Positions 46,081 through 57,097 of a stretch of DNA of 64,000 bases are shown here, in pieces. This DNA is from Diphasiastrum complanatum (lineage: Eukaryota; Streptophyta; Lycopodiopsida; Lycopodiales; Lycopodiaceae): positions 49,977,063 through 50,041,062 of the forward strand of contig CM055098.1 of the NCBI GenBank assembly GCA_029204225.1. The letters are read 5' to 3'. Under the pieces are notes generated by a model. The model made no database searches and was not told where the DNA came from. It worked only from the letters and a program-made list of their open reading frames with translations. The stretch's first letter is position 1. Every line of letters starts with the position of its first letter. A program made the position numbers and the translations under genes.

Positions 46081-47560
46081 CTCCCTCTTGAACCTTGAAG
46101 CTTTGTTCACTCAATTCAATTGCCTCTCTTTGCTTGGTAAAGAGTGGCTTGTTGGGCGGTTTCGTGAGGAGATCTGCAATTATACTTTTTGATTTTATGA
46201 ACTAGACCTGGAGCTCTCCTTTCGAGATCAAATCTCGAATGTGATGGTACTTCATAGGAATGTGTTTCGTCTTTGAATGGAAGACAGGATCCTATGACAG
46301 ATAGATGGCACTCTGAGAGTCCATTATCATCGTGCTTGGTCCCTCTCGTAGCATCCTGATTGCCTCCAACATCATCTATAGCCACACTACCTCATTCGCC
46401 ACTTTCGAGACTGCGACATACTCAGCTTTGCAAGAGGATTGAGCTACCAGGGTTTGTTTTTTGCTTATCCAGCTGATTGCAGTTCCGCATGCTATTGTAC
46501 ATCCCCTAGTAATGGACTTGTTGTCATGTTTGCAGTTCGCCCAGCTTGCATCACTGTAGTGATGAAACTCAAATCCTTTCTCTTCGTTTTTAGCTCTGTA
46601 AGTTAATTCAATATTCTGGGTAACCTTCAGATACTGTAGGATTTGTTTGGCCATTTGCCAATGTGCTAGACCAGGATTGGAACAGAATTGGCTCAATGCG
46701 TAAACAGAGAAGGCCAGATCCGATTTGGTACAAATTGTCACGTACATCAGACTCGCGATTAAGTTCTGGTAGGGTATACCTGCCATCTTCTGTTCTTTCT
46801 CTTCTATTTTTGAGCAATCTTGTTTCGTGAGCTTGGCTCCAGCTATCATTGGTGTGGCTTTCTCTTTGTAGTCCATCATGTGGTACTACTTCAGCACTTT
46901 TTAGGCATATTCTGACTGACTCAAGTGCATTTTGCCATTTGTTCGATCTCTTTTGATCTCCAGCCCTAGGCATTTTGTTGTTTTTCCAAGATCTGTGATT
47001 TTCTAGCTTTCAAAAATCTGACTCTTCGTGTCTTTGATCAGCATCAGGGAGTTTCCTATCATCAGCGAATCATCCACAAAAATGGTCAGTATCACAAAAT
47101 CCTTTCCTACTCTTTTGATGTAGACATTGCAGTCTGGTTGAGTAGGATTGAAGTCTAGATATTTCAGAAGACCATCAAGCTTTTTGTACCAAGCTCGTGA
47201 TGCCTGTTTTAGACCGTAGATGCATCTCTGCAATCGACAAACATATTGTCTATTGTCGGGGTCTTCATAGCCTTCAGATTGCTTCATGAAGATTTTCTCC
47301 TCTAGATCTCCATGGAGAAAGGTTGTTTTCACGTCAATCTGGTGAATTTTCAGATTGTACTGTGTGGCGTATGCAAGGAGTAGCCTTATGCTTGTCATCT
47401 TCACCATGGGAGAATATGTGTTGAAATAGTCGACACCATATCTCTGCGTGTAGCCCTTCGCGACAAGCCTTGCTTTGTAGCGGCCAATAGTGCCATCTGA
47501 TTTCAACTTTTTCAGCCAATAGTTCCCATCAGTGTCGAGGAATAGATCCAAAGTCTCTTA
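46081..47560 (-). pseudogene. copia reverse transcriptase, RNase H and PPT
   Basis: RT is in one frame at 47551-47003 (RYKARLVAKGYTQRYGVDY, HQIDVKTTFLHGDLEEKIFM, YGLKQASRAWY, IFVDDSLMIG). After a short gap RNase H is in a frame at 46879-46376 (PYQNLIASLMYVTICTKSDL, HYSDASWANCKHD, KKQTLVAQSSCKAEYVAVS), with the tail at 46385-46093 in other frames. The PPT CAAGAGGGAG is at 46090-46081. The first half of the element is missing; a stop near 46870 breaks the frame. Confidence 0.9.
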
Positions 47561-47935
47561 TCGCAACATCCACATGAGTCCTCGCATGGAGGCTGACAAA
47601 GAAGTGGACAAAATACATGCATTGGGAGAGCAGCCGACATCAAGAGTTACCATTTTTGAGAAAACTCTGGAATCAATCAGGAGTTATGTGGCCAGCCCTC
47701 CCAATGGCGGGTAGATCTCTATTATGTGCCAATGCCGAGAAGGAATAAATGGAAGGATTTGGGATTGGCTATGGACAAAATCACCATCCATACACCCAAT
47801 TGCCCAATCATCCATCAGCCATATCAGTGGACGATATCAGTGGATTTCCACCGGGCCTTACAAGCATAATGTGGAATTGACCATTGTGCCATCTATACTT
47901 ATTTTGGCCCTATCAAAGTCCTACACAAACTCATC
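47561..47935. other. unassigned segment between two copia fragments
   Basis: This sits between copia RT on the left and copia gag of another element on the right. Plus-strand frames (SPRMEADKEVDKIHALG; PRRNKWKDLGLAMDKITIHT) look somewhat protein-like but I do not recognise them. No LTR edges are visible. Confidence 0.35.
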
Positions 47936-47938
47936 CTC

Positions 47939-48480
47939 CTATTGTCCAAGTTTTACTTTTTTGTCCTCCTCCTCTTGTGCTCTTTGCCTCTTGTAGCATT
48001 CGGATGCATAATGCCCCTTCTTTTCACAAAAGAAGTATTTTTCCTTTGACTTGTCCTTTGCCTTTGAGCTTGATGCTTGATCTTCCTCATTGTCCTCCTT
48101 TGCTTGATCCTTCTTAGATACCTTGGTCTTATTCTTGCCTTTTAATGAGAAATTTTCTTTCTCATCTCCATCTTGCAATGATAAGGAACTCATCCTAGAT
48201 TTCACATGGAGCATCCTACACTCTTCAGCCACTAGCACACTATGGAGCTTATCAATTGATGACAAAGTGTCTTGTATTGAAAAAATTTGATTCAAATTGG
48301 ATAATTCATCTCCTAGACCATTAAGGATTATTTAAACAAGCTCTCCATCATGAATCTTCTCTCCAATGGAAGCTAACTCCTTATCTAGAGACTTGATTCT
48401 AAGCACATAGTCTTGTGCACTCTCCTCGCTTCTTCTCATATGTCATAAAGGTCTTGGAGCACCATTAGTGACTCCATCCT
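47939..48480 (-). pseudogene. copia gag, downstream half, split by element B
   Basis: From 48480 leftwards the minus strand reads RMESLMVLQDLYDI, continuing the gag codons that end at 59657, and then DTLSSIDKLHSVLVAEECRM and the knuckle YFFCEKKGHYASEC (first Cys lost, now Tyr). It contains several stops and ends near 47939. Related to the gag at 33708. Confidence 0.85.
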
Positions 48481-49312
48481 TGTGCAAAAAGTACAAAAAG
48501 GACCAATAGTGGATCCTAATCTGATCCTCAAGAGGAATTGGTTGTCAGATTACTTGATCTATCAATCTACTTCAGATTAAGATCAATCTAGATCAATTCT
48601 AGACACAAAATCCTAACAAGAACAATCATTAATTGAAGGTAAGTGTACTTTTTGGTTTCACACGTGTGAAACACTGTCTGAGTACGGACTCCAACCTGAA
48701 AATCAAGTACACATTGATAGAACCTCAAAACAATCAAAACAAATGTAGACAAATGGAGAGAATCACTCAAAATTGCTTCCAAAACCAAGATTGGTGTCTC
48801 ACGCTGATTATGGCCAAATGTGGCTCTATATATACAATAAGTGGGAGCTCGTGGTACTAATCATCCCTCTGATCCCACATGTGTGAAGGTGCTTTGTCAT
48901 ATGATGATTCATCATGCAAAACTGACACTTGGACAAAACCTTCTATTTTGAGCACTTTTGGTCTATTTTCCTTCTATATGGAGATCTACTTGGAAATCTT
49001 CTAGAACTCAAAATTCGCCTACTTCATCTTATTCCACATGTGTGAGCTGTCCTATACACATGGGATATGACACCTAACCAAAAGATGTGGCTCATGCAAT
49101 CAATAGATTGATGCCATGTGTCATATGTCTAGAAAACTAGTTTTTGGCCTTTTTAGCCACTAGAACTTGAATTAAATCATATGTACATCCTATATGATTA
49201 TGGTACATGACAAGTACACTAGTTCCACACGTGGGAACAGGCTCCACACATGTGTTTATATCTATATACAAAATTTTTGGCCTCTACCAATCTTATTTTT
49301 GCATTTTTCACA
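48481..49312 (-). mobile_element. element B 3' LTR (832 bp)
   Basis: On the minus strand, TGTGAAAAATGC to CTTTTTGCACA. It contains the 18-bp palindrome GTTTCACACGTGTGAAAC (48655-48672) and other CACATGTG/CACACGTG sites (48876, 49031, 49223, 49243). Confidence 0.9.
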
Positions 49313-49449
49313 CTCCTCAAAAATCTAGCTTGGTAAATTTAGCTTGATGGAAAACATGATGATCTTGAACTTGACTCCATGGGCTGAATTGATCTTTTCT
49401 GGTTCAAAAGGTGTGAAGATCAGCCAATGAGATTGATGTTGATCTGAAA

Positions 49450-51232
49450 TCACCATATCCATGATAGTGCTTCTTTGATGTTGACATCTTTGATGAGCTT
49501 GAGAGCTTTGCACCATCCTAGCATCTTTGAAATTGATTCCTTCCAAATTTCATGTAGATGCTTGACTTTGAGGATTTCTCCTTCTTCATGTGCATGCTCC
49601 TCCATGAAAAAATAAAAATTTCTTCTTGACTTATTAGGATCACAAAGATCTAACATCATGTTATCATGATCTAGAGAATTAGACTTATCCAAATTGGCAA
49701 GACTATGCATGCTATAATAGCAAAGTGTTTGCATCATATCTTCATGCTTGTTTACCATGCTAATCTCAGATCCAATGAGGCTAAATACTTCATTATGGAG
49801 ATAAGTTTCTTTAGAAGATGATTCACTTACTCTCATAAAGAGTTTACAATATGCCTCAATACAAAATTTCAAACTATGAGTGAACAAATCACTTTTGCTC
49901 TTACATGACTCAAGAGCATACATTTGATGAAATAACCATTTCCCTTCTAATTGATTTAAAATCAATTTCAACCTTTTAAGAACATCATCTATGTTCTCAA
50001 GAGAGACTTCATACTCAACTACTATGGCTTTACTCCAATTTGGAGATGCAATGATCTCACTAAAGCAAATTGATTTATTAAATGACATAAGAGAAGTAAG
50101 TATGAGATGTATACAACATGAGATATGCTCCTCTTTCCCTTGAAATGTGAGCCACATGGAATCAACCATATTTCTTGAGTTTCTTTTTGGAATCACAACT
50201 TGAGAAGATCTCTCCTCCTCAATCCTTGGCACACTTGAACCTTGAGATGATTCTTTAAGATCCTCTTCATGGTGCTCCTTATTGATGGAAATCCGAGACC
50301 TCCATGTCTCATAATGATCACAACAAGTATGATCATTCACTATGCACTTCCTATGATTATCAAGATTACTTATGCTAGAACCATAAGTCCAAAAATCACC
50401 ACAACTTGGCATGATTTTTCCAATATTGAAATCAAAAGGTATTTCCATCTCAATAAGGCTAACTACTTGCTTATGGATATAAGCGTCCACTTTGGATGCT
50501 TCACTTATTCTCATAAGAAGTTTACAACTTGCCTTTAAGATTGAAAACTTACAATTTTCATCTTTATGAATGAACACATCATTCATGATCTTATTGAAAC
50601 CAAAAGATCCTACATTATGAAGATATTTCCATTTCTTTGACTTCATAACTAATGTAAGGTTACAAGGAAAACATATTTTGCTATCTTTTAAGGCATCACA
50701 CACAACTAGTATTGCCTTAATCCACCTTTGAGATACAAAAATCTCTTCAAAGCAAAATGGTTCTTCATAAGTTGACATGAGAGCATAAATGAAACTATTT
50801 TCATTTTGTGATTGCTCCTTATTCTTAATTGATATCTCTTGGATAATAACAATAAGTTTGAACTTGTCCAAAGTTACAAGCAAAATACTTTCCAAGGACA
50901 TAAAATAAATCCAAGTTACTTTCATGAAAGTGACATATATCTTTGCATCTTGAACCAAACAATGCACTTCCAAATGAAAAATTTCAAAATATTTGACATG
51001 TGTTGTGATGGACTCTTGAAGACAAATCTTGCAAGTCCTTGTGAGACTCCAAGCCTCATTCACATTTCCACAAAGGAAACACCTTTCCTTGGACTTGTCC
51101 TTCTTGTATTTGCATTTTGAACTTGAAGCTCCATCCTTCACCTCGGCCCCCTTGCTTTGGTTCTCCTTGGATGGACTGGTCTTCTTTTTGTAGCATCTTG
51201 AGAAAAAATATCCTCCCTTGCCACAAAGGTTG
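49450..51232 (-). CDS. element B ORF, main part: zinc knuckle plus duplicated novel module
   Basis: Open without a stop from the element A insertion point (51232) to TGA/stop at 49450. It begins in a CCHC-like knuckle (C-x2-C-x4-Y-x4-C; the His is Tyr) and has a second CxxC (CFLCGN). Then come two copies of a module of about 175 residues, at about nucleotides 50784-50250 and 50094-49570. Shared features are LMS...CF.EI..S..W.KAI, then CKL.MR.SE, Y.H..V.SLI..EI, NLD and EEH/EEHAHEE. The start of each resembles the stretch before RT in copia polyproteins (FEEA...W..AM), but no RT follows. I do not recognise the family. Its first 50 bases are at 57152-57103. Confidence 0.75.
51228..51232 (+). 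repeat. target site duplication of element A, left
   Basis: GGTTG, repeated exactly at 57098-57102 after the right LTR. Confidence 0.95.
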
Positions 51233-51516
51233 TGTGAAAAATTGTCAACTAGTAGTATTTTCCTAACTTGAGATTTTGTAGGCCTATGGCCAAATAAAAG
51301 TTAGAGATAGGTTCATACATGTATGTAGAGGCCCAAAGTATGTGTACACTACTTTTGAGGTCACATTAATTAGAGGAGGTCGAGTGTGGAGCTCTTCTAT
51401 TGGCTCATAATTTGGTGCATTCCTATTTGACCAAATTTCTAGGTATATGGGTGAATCCTATTGGACCCCAATTTTAGCCTATCATAAGACAAGTGGCCAA
51501 GAGGCACTATGGCTGC

Positions 51517-51524
51517 TATAAATA
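51517..51524 (+). promoter_or_regulatory. TATA box of element A LTR
   Basis: TATAAATA, 285 bp into the LTR and 373 bp before the primer site; the only good TATA box in this LTR. The 3' LTR has the same box at 56727-56734. Confidence 0.75.
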
Positions 51525-51672
51525 GCCATCTCCACGAGTATGTACACATCTCATTTTTTCATTCTATTGAATGAATGTTATGCTCTTTGAAGGTCCATCT
51601 TCTTCTCTCTCACTTTTTTGTTCATATCTTGCATTCTAGCCACTAGAATTGTGATTTCTTTGTTGCTATGGC

Positions 51673-51686
51673 TTCACACGTGTGAA
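51673..51686 (+). promoter_or_regulatory. palindrome TTCACACGTGTGAA in element A LTR
   Basis: A perfect 14-bp palindrome with a G-box core (CACGTG), 150 bp after the TATA box; same at 56883-56896 in the 3' LTR. It recurs in other LTRs here. It could bind bZIP/bHLH factors or act in RNA as a self-pairing hairpin; both are inference. Confidence 0.7.
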
Positions 51687-51887
51687 ATGCAGGTTGTAGG
51701 CTCTGAAGTACGGACAGGGACAGCAAGTTTCTGTTTGTGGAAGCTTATGATCAGATTTTGATGTTTAGTTGATGTTTAGTATGCTTAACATCACAATTTC
51801 TATCATTTTTTCAATCTAGATGTGCATAACTTCCATGGCCAAGATCTTTATGAAACTTTAGCATCTTTTGGATCTGAGTTTTTCACA

Positions 51888-51899
51888 TGGTATCAGAGC
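51888..51899 (+). promoter_or_regulatory. element A primer binding site (tRNA-Met)
   Basis: TGGTATCAGAGC with no spacer after the LTR. The leader to gag (51900-52496) has no long frame. Confidence 0.95.
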
Positions 51900-52496
51900 A
51901 TTAGGCGGCCAAATGTGCAGGTTTTGCCAGATTTAGAAGAGATTTGTGGGCGAGTTTGCTTTTGTAGCATTCCAATCAAGTTTCTAGCTAAAAATCTTGT
52001 TGATTTATGTGTAGAAATTGGATCTTTGTGATCAAAACATCATTTGTATGCATTTCAATTGAAGTAGAGCGAATTCCCTCTGTACTTATCAGAATAAGGA
52101 GACAAAAATTGTTTTGGAAAGAGGGAGATGCAAGATCCAACAAGATCCTATTAGTTTTCCATTCTAGCATATAGTTTTTTGATTCAATTTCTTGCTTCTT
52201 CATGTCAAAAACTTCAAAATTGATGTAACCCTCTGATTTTCAGTTTGCTGAATGATTCAAGAGTGTATTTCAATCTTAGGAGTGAGGGAAAAGCAAGTAT
52301 ATTGAGGTTTGGTCTTGGTTTGATCAAGAAATCATAAAACTAGTGGCTAAAATTAAGGAAAAAGTGAGGAAAAGAGAGAAAAAGTAAGGTTTTAGGTTCC
52401 AAATCTTTGTGATTTCTTCTTGTGTTTCATTTGTTGATTCAAGAGAGTGCTTAGTGCATTGGAACAGGTCAAAGATCAGAGATCAATCATTGCAAC

Positions 52497-55400
52497 ATGG
52501 CTACAAATGGAGGCTACATGTTGGAAAGCAATGATAGGCTTACCTCCCTCAACTATTCTACTTGGAAAGTAAGGATGGAGTCTTTGCTTGAGATGAATGA
52601 GTTGATGGATATTGTTGTAGGTGTGGAGGAGAGACCTTTGGCACCTCAAGAACAATTGAGGTATGACAAGAGGGCAAAGAAAGCCCTTCACATGATCAAG
52701 ATGAATGTGACAAATGAGCTTATCAAAGAGGTTGGTAAGTGCACATCATCTAGTGAAGCTTGGGAAGCCTTGAAGAAGGTTTATGAATCCAAGTCTACTT
52801 CTAGAGTGTTGACTTTAAGAAGGCAAATCTTTTCTTGTATGCAAAAGAAGAGTGAGAATGGACATGCTTTTGTTTTGAGAGTTAAAGCATTGAATGATGA
52901 GTTAGCATGCATTAATGATGGCATAAATAATGAGGAGCTTGTTCAAGTGATTCTCAATGGCTTGTTGGATGATCATGCTAATCTTGTTCAAAGTTATGCT
53001 ATCCAAAAATGTTTACCAAGTGTTGGAGACTTGCAAGAGGTCTTGTTGGCTGAAGAATTCAGGTTGCAAGCAAGAGTGGGAGCATCTTCTACATCTCAAG
53101 GAGGAGAAGAGGAGGCAATGTTCTCTAAAGGCAAGTTCAAGGGCAAAGGTAAAAGCAATTGGTCTAAAGGGCAAGACCAAGGTGAGCACTCTACTTTTGG
53201 CAAAAAGAAGGATAGATCTAAGCTAAAATGTTTCTATTGTGGAGTCAAAGGGCATTTTGCTAGTGATTGTTTTAAGAAAAAGAGGGATCAAGGGGAAAAG
53301 CAAACCAATCTAACTATTGATGAGGGTGGGGATGAGCTTCTTTCAAATGATGCTTTTGTTATGTCATCTTGCTTGTTGGCTAATCATGGAGACATTGATC
53401 CTTGGTGGATTGATAGTGGAGCCACTTCTCATATGACATATCATAAAGAGTATTTTTCATCTTTAATGGCATTTGATGGTGATAGGAAGGTAATCTATAC
53501 CGCAAATGATGGTGAGTGTGCAATCAAGGGGATTGGCACAATTCCTATTTCACTTTCTACAAATAGGAATATAGAATTGAAAGATGTTTTGCTCATTCCA
53601 TCCATTACCAAGAACTTACTTAGTGTAAGCCAAATGCTTGACAAAGGATTCAAAGTTGAGTTTGATGGTGATGCTTGCTTGATCAAAAAGGGGTGTAGTA
53701 TCATTGCAAAAGGGAAAAGGCAAGGGAAATTGTTCAAGCTTGATGCATGTGTTGTTGCTAACCAAGTTGGATGCATGGCAAATGAACAAATGTCAATTCA
53801 AGAGGTATGGCATAAAAGGATGGGACATCTCAACTACAAGGCCTTGGAGGTAATAGCCAAAAAGGAGGTAGTAAGGGGACTTCCCAAGTCTCTTACTTGC
53901 TTGAATCATGTTTGTGAAGAATGTGCTTTGTCTAAATCACATAGATTGCCATATACTAGATCTATATCTAGACCTAAGATGCCTTTTTCTCTCTTGCATT
54001 CGGATATTCATGGTGTTACTACAATTAGCAATGGAGGTGCTAAGATGTATGTAACTTTCATTGATGATTTTAGTAGATTTTGTTGGGTTTATCTACTAAA
54101 GAGCAAGGATGAGGTGTTTGATGTGTTTGTCAAGTTCAAAGTTGCTATTGAGACTCAATTTACAACCAAAATCAAATGCTTGAGGAGCGACAATGGTGGT
54201 GAATACATTTCTAACAAATTCAAAGCCTTTTGCGATGAGCATGGGATCAAGAGGGAGTACACATGTCCAAGAACACCACAACAAAATGGAGTGGCCGAGA
54301 GGAAGAATAGAACCTTGTGTGAGAGTGCAAAGGCAATGAGATTGAATGCTAATCTTCCTAAACCTTTTTGGAGTGATGCTTTGTTATGTGCAAATTTCCT
54401 ATGCAATAGATGGCCAAGTGTTGTATTGGAAGGAAAAACCCCTTTTGAAGCTTTGTTTGGTACGAAGCCTAATGTCAAGTTTCTAAGAACTTTTGGATGC
54501 ATTTGCTACTTCAACATTACTCTTGATGATAGAACTAAGGAGGATCCATCTTCAAGAAAGGGCATTTTTGTTGGTTATAGTGAAGTAAGCAAAGCATATA
54601 GGATTTATGTTCCTTCAATCAAGAAAGTGTTCACAAGTAGGGATGTCATTTTTGATGAAGGTAACATTCCAAAAGTTGTTTCAAGTGATGATGGTGTTGT
54701 TGCAACTAATGTGCTTGATGACAATGGAGTTGATGACACATTGGATGTGGATGTTGAAGAAGCCTCTTCAAGTCAAATTCCAAGGAGAACTCCAAGGCAT
54801 AAAGTGAAACCCTCAAGGCTCACTTATGATGGCAAAGGTAAGCAAGTGGTGGATGGATCCAACTATGCTTTCCTAACTTCTTTTGATGTACCTTCATGTG
54901 TAGATGAAGCAAGGCAAGAAGAGGAATGGATCCAAGCAATGGATCTTGAGTTTGAAGCACTTATGAAGAACAACACATGGAGATTGGTGGAGCTTCCAAA
55001 GGGCAAAAGTGCAATTGGATGCAAATGGATCTTCAAGGTAAAGACAAATCAAGATGGATCTATCAACAAGTTGAAGGCAAGGTTGGTGGCTAAAGGTTAT
55101 GCTCAAGAGCATGGCATTGACTATGAGGAAACCTTTGCACCCGTGGCAAAGATGGTGAGCATAAGAGTAATCATTTCCCTTGCAACTCTTTATGGATGGG
55201 ATCTTTGGCAATTAGACATTTCTAATGCTTTCTTGAATGGTGATCTTGAAGAGGAAGTCTACATGGAGCAACCCGAGAGCTATGTTTCTCATAGCAAGCC
55301 TAATCATGTGTGTTTTCTACAAAAAAGTTTGTATGGTCTTAAGCAAGCACCAAGGAGTTGGTATGCTAGGCTTAACTCTTTTCTACTTTCTCAAAACTTC

Positions 55401-56447
55401 ACTATGAGTGAGTATGATCATTCACTTTACTTTAGAATTAGTGCTAATGATGTTACAATCCTTCTAATTTATGTGGATGACATTATTTTAAGTGGAGGGA
55501 ACAAGGAAGATATAGAAGATATCAAGAAAGCACTAAAAAAGGAATTTGAAGTGCATGATCTTGGTCTTTTGAGCTATATCTTAGGAATAGAAGTAATTAG
55601 AACTTCTCAAATCACTTTTATTTCACAAGAGAAGTATGCTATTTCTATTCTCAATAGATTTCATATGGTAGATGCAAATCCTATTGATACACCTATGGAA
55701 TCACATGTAAAGCTAACTATAAGAGGTAATGAAAGATCCTTCGAGGACATTACTCTCTATAGGAAGCTAATAGGTTCTCTTATATATCTAACCATCACAA
55801 GACCTGATTTATCTTATTGTGTTGGTAGATTAAGCCAATTCATGCAAGATCCTAGCATAGAACATTGGAAACTAGGAAAGAGGATCTTGAGATACATCTC
55901 GGGAACAAAAGATTTTGGCATTGTTTATAGAGGCTCATCACCTAACTTATTTGGTTTTTCAGATTCAGATTTTGCAGGAGACCTTATGGATAGAAAATCC
56001 ATAAATGCACATGCTATTTTCATAGGTGATGGAGCTATCTCATGGATGTCGAAGAAACAAGCAACTATATCACTTTCTTCTAGTGAGGCCGAGTACAAAG
56101 CTTTGACATCATGCACAAAGGAGATGGTGTGGATCAAGAGGATGATTATGGAGCTTCATTTGCTGGATTTTTCAGAGAGTCCAATCATCTTTTGTGACAA
56201 CCTTTCAGCCCAAAGTCTAGCAAGCAATCCGGTTTTCCATGCAAGGAGCAAACATATCGAGGTGGCTTACCATTTTGTGAGAGAACAAGTGTTGGCAAAA
56301 GAGATCAAGCTTGAACATGTCCCATCAAAGGAATGTGTGGCTGATATCTTTACCAAAGCATTGGGAAAGGACTTATTTTTCAAGCATAGAACAAGTCTTG
56401 GTGTACTTTCTAAATCTATGCTAAAACTAGTTGAAGAGGGAGTGTGA
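52497..56447 (+). CDS. element A gag-pol polyprotein, 1316 aa, intact
   Basis: Start ATG 52497 (MATNGGYMLESNDRL). Domains in order: gag (1-240); zinc knuckle CFYCGVKGHFASDC (245-258); protease with DSG at 306-308; integrase zinc region H439, H444, C473, C476; catalytic core D503, D565 and E601; linker 720-800; RT with D907 and YVDD at 992-995; RNase H with D1156, E1197 and D1234; end VEEGV. Gag and pol are one frame with no shift, the usual copia plan, so the protein must be cut by its own protease. The length is typical of copia (about 1300). The stop TGA is at 56445-56447, inside the 3' LTR. Confidence 0.97.
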   Translation: MATNGGYMLESNDRLTSLNYSTWKVRMESLLEMNELMDIVVGVEERPLAPQEQLRYDKRAKKALHMIKMNVTNELIKEVGKCTSSSEAWEALKKVYESKSTSRVLTLRRQIFSCMQKKSENGHAFVLRVKALNDELACINDGINNEELVQVILNGLLDDHANLVQSYAIQKCLPSVGDLQEVLLAEEFRLQARVGASSTSQGGEEEAMFSKGKFKGKGKSNWSKGQDQGEHSTFGKKKDRSKLKCFYCGVKGHFASDCFKKKRDQGEKQTNLTIDEGGDELLSNDAFVMSSCLLANHGDIDPWWIDSGATSHMTYHKEYFSSLMAFDGDRKVIYTANDGECAIKGIGTIPISLSTNRNIELKDVLLIPSITKNLLSVSQMLDKGFKVEFDGDACLIKKGCSIIAKGKRQGKLFKLDACVVANQVGCMANEQMSIQEVWHKRMGHLNYKALEVIAKKEVVRGLPKSLTCLNHVCEECALSKSHRLPYTRSISRPKMPFSLLHSDIHGVTTISNGGAKMYVTFIDDFSRFCWVYLLKSKDEVFDVFVKFKVAIETQFTTKIKCLRSDNGGEYISNKFKAFCDEHGIKREYTCPRTPQQNGVAERKNRTLCESAKAMRLNANLPKPFWSDALLCANFLCNRWPSVVLEGKTPFEALFGTKPNVKFLRTFGCICYFNITLDDRTKEDPSSRKGIFVGYSEVSKAYRIYVPSIKKVFTSRDVIFDEGNIPKVVSSDDGVVATNVLDDNGVDDTLDVDVEEASSSQIPRRTPRHKVKPSRLTYDGKGKQVVDGSNYAFLTSFDVPSCVDEARQEEEWIQAMDLEFEALMKNNTWRLVELPKGKSAIGCKWIFKVKTNQDGSINKLKARLVAKGYAQEHGIDYEETFAPVAKMVSIRVIISLATLYGWDLWQLDISNAFLNGDLEEEVYMEQPESYVSHSKPNHVCFLQKSLYGLKQAPRSWYARLNSFLLSQNFTMSEYDHSLYFRISANDVTILLIYVDDIILSGGNKEDIEDIKKALKKEFEVHDLGLLSYILGIEVIRTSQITFISQEKYAISILNRFHMVDANPIDTPMESHVKLTIRGNERSFEDITLYRKLIGSLIYLTITRPDLSYCVGRLSQFMQDPSIEHWKLGKRILRYISGTKDFGIVYRGSSPNLFGFSDSDFAGDLMDRKSINAHAIFIGDGAISWMSKKQATISLSSSEAEYKALTSCTKEMVWIKRMIMELHLLDFSESPIIFCDNLSAQSLASNPVFHARSKHIEVAYHFVREQVLAKEIKLEHVPSKECVADIFTKALGKDLFFKHRTSLGVLSKSMLKLVEEGV
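56432..56442 (+). promoter_or_regulatory. element A polypurine tract
   Basis: GAAGAGGGAG before the LTR start at 56443. It is also coding (the last Glu-Glu-Gly residues), so the same bases serve protein and plus-strand priming. Confidence 0.85.
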
Positions 56448-57097
56448 AAAATTGTCAACTAGTAGTATTTTCCTAACTTGAGATTTTGTAGGCCTATGGC
56501 CAAATAAAAGTTAGAGATAGGTTCATACATGTATGTAGAGGCCCAAAGTATGTGTACACTACTTTTGAGGTCACATTAATTAGAGGAGGTCGAGTGTGGA
56601 GCTCTTCTATTGGCTCATAATTTGGTGCATTCCTATTTGACCAAATTTCTAGGTATATGGGTGAATCCTATTGGACCCCAATTTTAGCCTATCATAAGAC
56701 AAGTGGCCAAGAGGCACTATGGCTGCTATAAATAGCCATCTCCACGAGTATGTACACATCTCATTTTTTCATTCTATTGAATGAATGTTATGCTCTTTGA
56801 AGGTCCATCTTCTTCTCTCTCACTTTTTTGTTCATATCTTGCATTCTAGCCACTAGAATTGTGATTTCTTTGTTGCTATGGCTTCACACGTGTGAAATGC
56901 AGGTTGTAGGCTCTGAAGTACGGACAGGGACAGCAAGTTTCTGTTTGTGGAAGCTTATGATCAGATTTTGATGTTTAGTTGATGTTTAGTATGCTTAACA
57001 TCACAATTTCTATCATTTTTTCAATCTAGATGTGCATAACTTCCATGGCCAAGATCTTTATGAAACTTTAGCATCTTTTGGATCTGAGTTTTTCACA
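56443..57097 (+). mobile_element. element A 3' LTR (655 bp)
   Basis: Identical by eye to 51233-51887. Followed by GGTTG (57098-57102), the right target duplication. Confidence 0.95.

Larger units (their letters stand above)
51233..51887 (+). mobile_element. element A 5' LTR (655 bp)
   Basis: TGTGAAAAATTGTC to TTTTTCACA. A TATA box TATAAATA is at 51517-51524; R should start about 30 bp later. The palindrome TTCACACGTGTGAA is at 51673-51686, downstream of the TATA box and so within the transcript. Confidence 0.95.
51233..57097 (+). mobile_element. element A: complete, young Ty1/copia retrotransposon
   Basis: 5865 bp, LTR-PBS-gag-pol-PPT-LTR. The LTRs 51233-51887 and 56443-57097 are both 655 bp and identical as far as I can read. 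The target duplication GGTTG is perfect, and gag-pol is uninterrupted for 1316 codons with all catalytic residues. It is inserted within the zinc knuckle codons of element B, in the opposite orientation. It is the youngest insertion in the window and the only one that looks competent to move. Confidence 0.95.

Noticed and set aside
49450-51141. Element B ORF as ordinary decayed copia RT
   Set aside because: A W..KAI motif like the region before RT occurs twice, but none of the RT boxes (DVKTAFLNG, YGLKQAP, YVDD) follow either copy, and the frame has no stops.
53495-56458. Minus-strand frames within element A
   Set aside because: All are shadows of the intact gag-pol on the plus strand.
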